This document shows, in pieces, positions 1 through 4,635 of a DNA stretch of 5,548 bases (positions are counted from its first letter, which is position 1; each line of letters starts with the position of its first letter). The DNA is taken from positions 1-5,548 of the forward strand of contig CAYOSS010000095.1 of the NCBI GenBank assembly GCA_964406705.1. Direction: 5' to 3'. The notes below the pieces were generated by a model, which ran no database searches, was not told the DNA's origin, and worked only from the letters and a program-made list of their open reading frames with translations. The translations under genes were made by a program, and so were the position numbers. Origin of the DNA: CAZRRV01 sp964406705. GTDB lineage: Bacteria; Bacillota; Clostridia; Oscillospirales; Acutalibacteraceae.

Positions 1-65
1 GAAAAGCTTCGCAAAAGAAAAGGAGCTCACGCGCTATACCTTAACCGAGTTATTCCGATAGCTCG

Positions 66-95
66 CAGCCGAAAGGCTGAGTGGTTCCCGGGAAC
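66..95. other. GAAA-tetraloop hairpin followed by a 12-bp perfect palindrome
   Basis: CAGCC (66-70) and GGCTG (75-79) pair around a GAAA tetraloop. Five bases later lies GTTCCCGGGAAC (84-95), a perfect 12-bp palindrome. The first would be stable as RNA; the second has the form of a dimeric protein site. Neither is next to a gene, so no role can be assigned. Confidence 0.4.
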
Positions 96-107
96 TATCA
101 GGTGACG

Positions 108-117
108 CCCCCCCCCC
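108..117 (+). repeat. C10 homopolymer
   Basis: Ten consecutive C residues lie between the palindrome at 84-95 and repeat copy A. Runs of this length are prone to slippage in the cell and to length error in sequencing. No reading frame depends on it here. Confidence 0.9.
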
Positions 118-129
118 GCTGAGTGGTCT

Positions 130-345
130 GAGGGTAGCCGCCACCTATGCGGCGGATCTTGCGGTCGCTGACGCGGGGTAGCCCGGATGTACCCCCGGCG
201 CCGGCTCCGGGGCCCCGCCGTATTCATTCCGGACTTTCCGTGTCCGGTACAAAAGGCTCGCAGGTTAGGGCAAGCTCACCGCTATCGAATTGGGCTCGGC
301 GTTTCCGGGTAGCTTTTGCCTACCGGTTCGGGTAGGCTTGCGGGT
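130..345 (+). repeat. Long repeat unit, copy A (direct partner at 613-830)
   Basis: This stretch matches 613-830 collinearly over ~215 bp, at a fixed offset of 483 bp in its first part. Shared blocks include the hairpin arms around CACCTATGC, the phrase CTTGCGGTCGCTGACGCGGG, the phrase CCCGGATGTACCCCCGGCGC, CCGTATTCATTCC, and AAAAGGCTCGCAGG followed by GGGCAAGCTC. Scattered substitutions and small indels separate the copies, so the duplication is not recent. A third copy lies inverted at ~1085-1300. No open frame is conserved between copies; hairpins are. Confidence 0.85.
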
Positions 346-451
346 GTGCCACAAGCTCCTACCGGGGAAGCCCGGAAGCTTGCCGGCGCGTAGGGCAGCC
401 CGGCTATCTCCGGCAGTTCGCTCTGGCTCCGCCCGTCCCCGTTGCTTTCTT

Positions 452-471
452 CTCGCTAACGCGAGGTTAGC
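452..471 (+). other. Overlapping, mutually exclusive hairpins (CTCGCTAACGCGAGGTTAGC)
   Basis: CTCGC (452-456) can pair with GCGAG (461-465), or GCTAAC (455-460) can pair with GTTAGC (466-471), but not both, because GC is shared. The same motif recurs in reverse orientation at 1441-1460, 1573-1591 (one T lost) and 1702-1721. Looser forms (CGCTRACGCGRGG or similar) start at 166, 649, 3155 and 3478. It is a recognisable module of the repeat family. Confidence 0.6.
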
Positions 472-504
472 TTTCTAATTCTTCCCAGCTGGGCTGGGGA
501 ACGA

Positions 505-559
505 TGTCCGCTTTTCTTCTCTGCGCCGACGGGCGCGGCTGAAAGAAGAAAAGCGGACA
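505..559. other. Long hairpin with nested inner stem (outer 16 bp)
   Basis: TGTCCGCTTTTCTTCT (505-520) pairs perfectly with AGAAGAAAAGCGGACA (544-559). Inside the loop, GCGCC (523-527) pairs with GGCGC (532-536) around GACG. This is one of the strongest foldback structures in the window. It resembles a transcription terminator stem but lacks a following T tract and does not follow a gene on either strand. A related hairpin sits at 1352-1407. Confidence 0.7.
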
Positions 560-612
560 GAAAAGAAGTTCAGGCGGACCGGCTTACTCCTACGCCGGAC
601 ACAGGGAGGTTA

Positions 613-830
613 GGGGGTAGCTGCCACCTATGCGGCAGCTCTTGCGGTCGCTGACGCGGGGGAAGCCCGGATGTACCCCCGGCGCCGGCTCCGGGACCTT
701 GCCGTATTCATTCCCGTCTCGTAGAGTCGGATGCAAAAGGCTCGCAGGTTTGGGCAAGCTCGCCGCTATCGATTTGGGCCCGGCGCTTCCGGGCAGCTTT
801 TGTCCGCCGGTTCGGGAGGCTCGCGGGAGC
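613..830 (+). repeat. Long repeat unit, copy B (direct partner of copy A)
   Basis: Collinear with 130-345 and also forms most of the left arm of the large inverted repeat. It starts with a local hairpin, AGCTGCC (619-625) pairing with GGCAGCT (634-640). In copy A the same stem is CCGCC/GGCGG, so one base pair changed from T-A to C-G with both partners altered. Confidence 0.85.
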
Positions 831-860
831 GCAGCGCGCTCCTGCCGGGGGAGTCCGAAA

Positions 861-894
861 GTTCGCCGGCGCGAGGGAAAGCCCGGCGGCGAAC
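861..894 (+). other. Hairpin near the centre of the large inverted repeat
   Basis: GTTCGCCG (861-868) pairs with CGGCGAAC (887-894), leaving an 18-nt loop. It lies between the two arms of the large inverted repeat. Role unknown. Confidence 0.4.
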
Positions 895-1351
895 GGTAGC
901 CCCCACCCCAGAAGCGTAGCGGTTTATAGGATAGCCCGGCGGCGACAGGCAGCTCGCTTGGCTCCACTCCGTTGCCGGAGATACGGCGGTTCGCGGGGTA
1001 GCTTGGCGGTTCCGGGGTTCTGGCTCCGCCCTGCCCGCCGGGAGACTGGCGGCTGCCCCACACGGAGTAGGAAGGCTCTCTGCATATCTGCGAGTCCACC
1101 CCGACCGATAAGCAAAAAGCTGCCCCACAAGAACAGAGCTTCAATCGACAGCGGCGAGCTTTCCCAAGCCTGCGAGCCTTTTGCATCCGACTCTGCGAGC
1201 CCCGAATGAATACGGCAGGGTCCCGGAGCCGGCGCTGCCGGAACCCCCGGTCTTTCTTCGTAAGCACAAGGGCTGCGGTATAGGTGGCGGATACCCCCAA
1301 ACCACCCGGTGAATGGCGTTCGAGTAAGCCGGTCCGCCTGAACTTCTTTTC

Positions 1352-1407
1352 TGTCCGCTTTTCTTCTTTCTGCCGGACCGTTCCGGCACAGAGAAGAAAA
1401 GCGGACA
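1352..1407. other. Second copy of the long nested hairpin (outer 16 bp)
   Basis: TGTCCGCTTTTCTTCT (1352-1367) pairs with AGAAGAAAAGCGGACA (1392-1407), the same outer stem as at 505-559. The inner stem differs: TGCCGGA (1371-1377) with TCCGGCA (1382-1388) around CCGT, in place of GCGCC/GGCGC. The inner sequence has changed but is still self-complementary, as expected if the fold is maintained. Confidence 0.7.
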
Positions 1408-1820
1408 TCGTTCCCCAGCATAGCTGGGAAAAATCAGAAAGCTAACTTCGCGTTAGCGAGAAGAAATTCCCGGCACTGGGCGGAGCCGAGAGCAGCGAGG
1501 ATAGTCGCGCCGTTCCGGCGCAGAGAAGAAAAGCGGACATCGTTCCCCAGCCCAGCTGAGAAGAATTAGAAGGCTAACCTCGCGTAGCGAGAAGAAGTCT
1601 TCGGGGATGGGCGGAGCCGAGAGCAGCGAGGATAGCCGCGCCGTCGGCGCTGAGAAGAAAAATGGACTACGTTCCCCAGCCGTGCTGGAGAAATTAAATA
1701 AGCTAACCTCGCGTTAGCGAGAGGAAGCCAACTGGAACGGGCGAAGCCAAAGGCAGGAGGTCCGCCGCGCCCGTCGGCCGAGAGAGAAAAGCGGACACCG
1801 TTCCCCAGCCCAGCTGGGAA
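1391..1820. repeat. Tandem repeat, period ~130 bp, three units plus a partial
   Basis: Units begin with GAGAAGAAAAGCGGACATCG or a variant at 1391, 1523, 1652 and ~1781, giving periods of 132, 129 and about 129 bp. Each full unit carries in order the AGAAGAAAAGCGGAC arm, GTTCCCCAGC, the overlapping GCTAAC/GTTAGC hairpins and a GGGCGGAGCCGAGAGCAGCGAGG-like block (diverged in the third unit). The first two end in a GCGCC/GGCGC stem: 1507-1511 with 1517-1521, and 1638-1642 with 1646-1650. The loops of that stem differ in length (5 and 3 nt) while the stem is unchanged. The fourth unit breaks off after CCCAGCTGGGAA. The first unit overlaps the right arm of the large inverted repeat. Confidence 0.85.
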
Positions 1821-1864
1821 TGAAGCCGAGCGCGTCCGGTGGACGAAACACCGAAGGCTTCATT
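1819..1864 (+). other. 9-bp stem with inner hairpin
   Basis: AATGAAGCC (1819-1827) pairs with GGCTTCATT (1856-1864). Within the 28-nt loop CGTCC (1833-1837) pairs with GGACG (1841-1845) around GGT. It begins exactly where the last tandem unit ends. There is no T run after it, so a terminator is not supported. It could be a structured RNA element. Confidence 0.45.
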
Positions 1865-2029
1865 TGTGCAGTGGTCGGCGAGGAGCCGCGCGGGGGTGTG
1901 CGACGAGTCGGGCACCGCAAGGTGGGCAAAAGACTTCCAAACGCTGAAAGCCCTCAGTCATCGCAGCCTACCTTGCGCAGCGAGCAGCAGTCCCCGGCGC
2001 CGCGCGGAGCAGAGCGGGCCGCCGCCGCG

Positions 2030-2069
2030 AAACTCCGACTTACCACTTGACACCTGAGGGTCGGAGTTT
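2030..2069 (+). promoter_or_regulatory. 10-bp inverted repeat embracing the -35 box
   Basis: AAACTCCGAC (2030-2039) is complementary to GTCGGAGTTT (2060-2069), with a 20-bp loop that contains the TTGACA box at 2047-2052; the right arm abuts the -10 box at 2070. As DNA this could be an operator for a dimeric regulator that would occlude RNA polymerase. As RNA read from the left it could be a hairpin followed by TTTTAT, a weak terminator of any transcript from the repeat region. The sequence does not decide between the two. Confidence 0.5.
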
Positions 2070-2075
2070 TATAAT
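2047..2075 (+). promoter_or_regulatory. Consensus sigma-70/SigA promoter for the nucleoside hydrolase
   Basis: TTGACA at 2047-2052 and TATAAT at 2070-2075 are both perfect consensus hexamers with an optimal 17-bp spacer. Transcription would start near 2082, giving a leader of ~28 nt before the ATG at 2110. Such a strong promoter usually needs repression; the inverted repeat around the -35 box is a candidate site. Confidence 0.88.
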
Positions 2076-2109
2076 TAACCTTAGCAAAACAACGAAAGCG
2101 GGAGTTACA

Positions 2110-3003
2110 ATGAGCAAAAAAGTTATCCTCGACACCGACATCGGGTCCGACATCGACGACGCCGTCGCCCTCTCCTACCTGCTTGCCCGCCCCGACTGCG
2201 AGCTGCTCGGCATCACCACCGTGTCCGGCGAGCCGGTGGAGCGCGCCAGGCTCGCGAGCGCGCTGTGCACCCGCGCGGGGCGCGGCGATATCCCGATTTA
2301 CCCCGGCTGCCCGAAGCCCCTGCTCGGCGGGGAGGTGCTGCAGCCCGCCGCTCCGCAGAAGGCCGTGCTCGCGCGCTTCGCCCACAGGGACGACTTCCCG
2401 GCGGTGGGGGAGCACTTGCGGTTTATGGCCGAGACCGTTCGCCGCTATCCGGGCGAGGTGACCCTGTTCGCCATCGGTCCTATGACCAATGTCGCCGCGC
2501 TGTTCGCCGCTTACCCCGATGTGCCGGAGCTCTTGGGCGGGCTCGTAATGATGATAGGCTGCTTCGGCGAGGAACGCGCCTGCGGGGGGCTCGCGGAGTG
2601 GAACGTCCGCTGCGACCCCTACGCCGCCGCCGCCGTCTACTCCTCGCCCGTAAAGAGCCGGAGCGTGGGGCTCGACGTTACGCTTAAGGTCACTATGCCG
2701 GCTGACGAGGTTCGCCGCCGCTTCACCGTGGGCGCGCTTCCGGTGGCCCTCGAGATGGCGGAGGTTTGGTTCCGCACCGCCAAGGTGATAACCTTCCACG
2801 ACCCCCTCGCCGCCGTGACGCTGTTTAACGACGATGTTTGCGGGTTCGAGCGCGGGGAAGTTTCGCTGGACCTCTCGTCCGCCTATTTTAAGGGCGCCGC
2901 CCGGTTCACCCCCGACCCCGCCGGCCGTCACGAGGTCGCGGTGTCCGTCAGTCCCGAGCGGTTCTTCGACGCGTATTTCGGGGAATTCGGGGGGAGGAAG
3001 TAG
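2110..3003 (+). CDS. IunH-family ribonucleoside hydrolase (inosine/uridine-preferring type)
   Basis: Predicted cytosolic N-ribohydrolase that cleaves the glycosidic bond of ribonucleosides to a free base and ribose, for nucleoside salvage. The 297-aa length fits the family. Visible landmarks: the N-terminal calcium/ribose motif DTDIGSDIDDA (residues 8-18); GPMTNVA (123-129), whose T126 corresponds to the calcium-binding threonine; AEWNVRCDPYAAA (162-174), the family's E-N and DP-AA block; and HDPLA (230-234) with the catalytic-pocket His and calcium-binding Asp. The first motif has two extra residues relative to DTDPGxDD, a variant seen in other bacterial members. No signal peptide or membrane segment. 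ATG 2110 is chosen because GGGAG (2100-2104) lies 5 nt upstream and the protein then begins MSKKVILDTD, as usual; the TTG at 2047 is the -35 box. It has its own promoter and appears monocistronic. Exact substrate cannot be read from sequence. Confidence 0.95.
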   Translation: MSKKVILDTDIGSDIDDAVALSYLLARPDCELLGITTVSGEPVERARLASALCTRAGRGDIPIYPGCPKPLLGGEVLQPAAPQKAVLARFAHRDDFPAVGEHLRFMAETVRRYPGEVTLFAIGPMTNVAALFAAYPDVPELLGGLVMMIGCFGEERACGGLAEWNVRCDPYAAAAVYSSPVKSRSVGLDVTLKVTMPADEVRRRFTVGALPVALEMAEVWFRTAKVITFHDPLAAVTLFNDDVCGFERGEVSLDLSSAYFKGAARFTPDPAGRHEVAVSVSPERFFDAYFGEFGGRK

Positions 3004-3022
3004 GGGGCACTTCCTCATCTCC

Positions 3023-3040
3023 CGCCTTTTCCAGAAGGCG
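3023..3040 (+). terminator. Weak hairpin just after the nucleoside hydrolase gene
   Basis: CGCCTT (3023-3028) pairs with AAGGCG (3035-3040) around TTCCAG, 20 bp after the stop codon. The position suits a terminator, but no T tract follows (TTGCTACGCG), so intrinsic termination is doubtful. Confidence 0.25.
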
Positions 3041-3205
3041 TTGCTACGCGAGGGAATAGCCCGGCGATGATTGGCAGACCCCGTAGCCGGAGACGTGGCG
3101 GTTCGAGGAACAGCTTGGCAGCTATCGGTGGCTCCGGCTCCGGAAATTTCTTTTCGCTGACGCGAGGATACCCTTCTCGCTTTTCCCGGCGCGGCTGGGC
3201 AGCGT

Positions 3206-3365
3206 GTCCGCTTTTCTTCTCTGCGCCGGAAGGCCCCCGCTTCGTCGTCGCAAGTTCCATATCGCTCGTTTCCACGCTAAAGCGTGAAAAGCTCGCTCAT
3301 TCCACTGCTCCTCCTCTCCCCACGACGCCTTACGGCGCCGCGGGGGTCCCTTATGAAAAGCGGAC
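3206..3365. repeat. Expanded form of the repeat hairpin
   Basis: GTCCGCTTTTC (3206-3216) is complementary to GAAAAGCGGAC (3355-3365), the same outer stem as at 505-559 and 1352-1407, but here 138 bp apart rather than ~23. The enlarged loop has its own nested stems: CCCCCGC (3234-3240) with GCGGGGG (3340-3346), CACGCT with AGCGTG, and CGCC/GGCG around TTAC. The right flank (GGAAAAGAAGTTCAG) matches the flank of the 505-559 copy. Confidence 0.6.
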
Positions 3366-3818
3366 GGAAAAGAAGTTCAGCGCGCCGGGAGGGCCGGGTG
3401 GTTGCTTAACGCCGAGAGGAAACGCCCTCACCCGAGTTGTTCGGGGGTAGCCGGTTCTTCTCCGTTGTCCTGCCGCTCGCTAACGCAGGGAAAGCCCGGG
3501 GGTACCGCTAATCCCCGGTATGGGTGCCGCGCAGGTGTCGTTTAGGGTTAACGCATAGGGGGTAGAATTGAGTCTGCTCGTTCGGAGGGCTTGCGGATGT
3601 ACAACGGGCCCCGCCGGGAGAGCGCGGTAGTTCATTTTCGCGAGGATAGCCCGGCGGCGACAGGCAACCCCGCCCCCGGTAGCGCGGCGGCTTGAAGGAC
3701 AGCCCGGCAGTGACCGACAGCTTGCCCGACTTCTTCTAACTTGTCGGGCGGTCCACCGGCTGCCCCTAAACCACTCAGCGAGCATCGCAGGAGTAGCCCC
3801 AAATTAAACCGTGGGTGC

Positions 3819-3926
3819 ACTCCGCTTTGCCATACCCGTGAACTCACTCCCCTCCGCCATACCCGTGAGTGTATCCCGCTCTACCTTATCTTCGAGCGTA
3901 CCCCGTCCCTCCGCGACCGCGCCCCC
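3819..3926. repeat. 27-bp tandem repeat, about four degenerate units
   Basis: Units start at 3819, 3846, 3873 and 3900. The 13-mer GCCATACCCGTGA is exact at 3829-3841 and 3856-3868, 27 bp apart. Units three and four are more diverged (for example CCCGCTCTACCTTATC). The array runs through the stop codon (3886-3888) of the minus-strand zinc-ribbon gene, so part of it codes for that protein's C-terminus. Confidence 0.55.
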
Positions 3927-4635
3927 GCCCGCCGGGGAGCCCGCCGGACCCGGGCAGGACGGGCGGGGAGCGCCTTTTTCTTCGCCTGAAATACGCCAAA
4001 TTAAGCACCATTTGCCGCTTGCACTTGCGGCAGGACACGCCGAGATGCCCGGCGGCGTCCGGGAACACGCGGGTCACTAAAAAGCCGCAGTACGGGCAGC
4101 GCACGTCGCGCTCTGTCAGGTCTTCCACCTCGTCGGCGGAGAGCCGCAGCTTCTCCCGGACGGCTTTGTCCCCGGCCGGGGGGTTGGTTACCCGGTTTAG
4201 CGAAGCCGGGTGACCCGCTCCGCTCAGAGGAGGGGGAGCCGCCGCGCTTTTTTCGGATGGGCAGATCGTCCCGGTCGGGGGTGTTCGAGCCACTCTATTG
4301 CTCTCGGAAGGGTAGCCCGCGCCGCCCGGGAGTGTGTAAACCGCCGCGCTTCTCGCGGTCGGGCAGTCCGCCCCGCCTCCGGGAGGGCACTGCGCCTTGC
4401 TTTTCCCGGATGCGCAGATCGTCCCGCCCGGGGGAGGGGGAGCCACCCCACTCAGAGGAGGGGGAGGCGTCCCCCTCAGAGGAAGGGGAGCCGCCGCTCT
4501 GCTCGCGGTCAGGCAGCCCGCGCCGCCCGGGGGAATGTGTACCGTCGCTCCGATTGTAGCCGGGCGGTTTGTCCCGTCTTGGGAAGCGTGACCCGCCGCC
4601 CGGGGCGCCAAATCTCCGCTTATCTCGCCTGTCAT
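3886..4635 (-). CDS. Proline-rich repeat protein with C-terminal Com-like zinc ribbon
   Basis: Protein of 249 aa in two parts. Residues ~30-153 are low-complexity Pro/Gly/Ala/Ser sequence with degenerate repeats: PPGGAG (35), PGGTIC (69), PPGGGADC (84), LPGGAGY (102), PTGTIC (120), PPPLSG (58 and 134). Residues ~158-222 are a compact domain, with CPYC (180-183) and CRKC (202-205) as likely zinc ligands, then a basic LNLAYFRRRKRR-like tail. That C-x2-C/C-x2-C layout with a His before the second pair resembles Mu Com-like zinc fingers, which bind mRNA in phage Mu; the role here is unknown. The end is Gly/Arg-rich. The start is fixed by the ATGA overlap with the upstream peptidase gene and AAGGAGA (4643-4649) 7 nt before the ATG, so translation is probably coupled. 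No internal start exists just before the zinc domain, so the fusion appears genuine. Usual Com-like proteins are much shorter. Confidence 0.75.
   Translation of the reverse strand: MTGEISGDLAPRAAGHASQDGTNRPATIGATVHIPPGGAGCLTASRAAAPLPLRGTPPPPLSGVAPPPPGGTICASGKSKAQCPPGGGADCPTARSAAVYTLPGGAGYPSESNRVARTPPTGTICPSEKSAAAPPPLSGAGHPASLNRVTNPPAGDKAVREKLRLSADEVEDLTERDVRCPYCGFLVTRVFPDAAGHLGVSCRKCKRQMVLNLAYFRRRKRRSPPVLPGSGGLPGGRGRGRGGTGYARR
4237..4545. repeat. In-frame coding repeats in the N-terminal half of the zinc-ribbon protein
   Basis: AGCCCGCGCCGCCCGGG occurs at 4314-4330 and 4515-4531, 201 bp apart. GCAGATCGTCCCG occurs at 4261-4273 and 4414-4426, 153 bp apart. Both spacings are multiples of three, so the reading frame is kept and the repeats give the PGGAGY- and GTICxSxKS-type segments. 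The pattern suggests growth by slippage or unequal crossing-over under selection to stay in frame. Confidence 0.7.

Larger units (their letters stand above)
446..1466. repeat. Large imperfect inverted repeat, ~385-bp arms
   Basis: The left arm (446-833) is complementary to the right arm (1085-1466), with ~250 bp between. The match includes a perfect 49-bp block (541-589 against 1322-1370) and a perfect 26-bp block (723-748 against 1169-1194), with diverged sequence and indels between them. The left arm contains repeat copy B, the right arm an inverted copy. As one RNA or single-stranded DNA it could fold into a cruciform ~1 kb long. No transposase, integrase or clear target-site duplication was seen at its ends. 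It may be two repeat elements inserted in opposite orientation, or a MITE-like or REP/BIME-like cluster. Confidence 0.85.
1..2029. other. 2 kb gene-free region filled with structured repeats
   Basis: I see no believable protein gene here on either strand. Open frames exist, the longest being a minus-strand one at 590-1408, but they run across inverted and direct repeats, look like no family I recognise, are arginine/serine/proline/glycine-rich as expected for out-of-frame GC-rich DNA, and overlap other open frames of similar quality. The DNA is instead made of recurring phrases: AGAAGAAAAGCGGACA, GTTCCCCAGC, CGCTRACGCGRGG, TAGCCCGGCGGCGACAGGCA. Individual repeats are listed separately. The same phrases recur at 3004-3818, so this is an interspersed repeat family and not one local duplication. 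Function unknown. Confidence 0.75.
3004..3818. other. Gene-free spacer with fragments of the repeat family
   Basis: No convincing gene on either strand between the two convergent units. The stretch holds partial copies of the left-hand repeats: CGCTGACGCGAGG at 3155, GTGTCCGCTTTTCTTCTC from 3204, AAAAGCGGACGGAAAAGAAG from 3356, CGCTAACGCAGGG at 3478, and GATAGCCCGGCGGCGACAGG from about 3646. Short foldbacks include CACGCT/AGCGTG (3273-3278 with 3281-3286) and CCGGGG/CCCCGG (3496-3501 with 3513-3518). No T-tract terminator is clear for either flanking gene. Confidence 0.7.

Noticed and set aside
590..1408. 272-codon minus-strand open frame as a protein gene
   Set aside because: It spans both arms of an inverted repeat, overlaps other long open frames, has no recognisable domain and no conserved frame in repeat copies A and B. 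It is best read as open by composition.
446..1466. Insertion sequence or group II intron
   Set aside because: No transposase or reverse transcriptase reading frame, no clear target duplication, and no domain V-like motif was seen.
446..1466. Assembly or amplification palindrome artefact
   Set aside because: The arms differ at many positions and by indels, whereas an artefact would give nearly identical arms.
1391..1820. CRISPR array
   Set aside because: Units are ~130 bp with similar sequence throughout, with no short constant repeat alternating with unique spacers, and no cas gene is nearby.
1954..3018. 354-codon minus-strand open frame opposite the nucleoside hydrolase
   Set aside because: It is the antisense shadow of a complete catalytic enzyme and of its consensus promoter.
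3273..3286. CACGCT-AA-AGCGTG as a terminator
   Set aside because: Neither strand has a T tract after the stem; it is followed by AAAAGC on + and GAAACG on minus.
3067..3450. 127-codon plus-strand open frame in the spacer
   Set aside because: It lies over fragments of the repeat family, has no ribosome binding site of note and no known domain.
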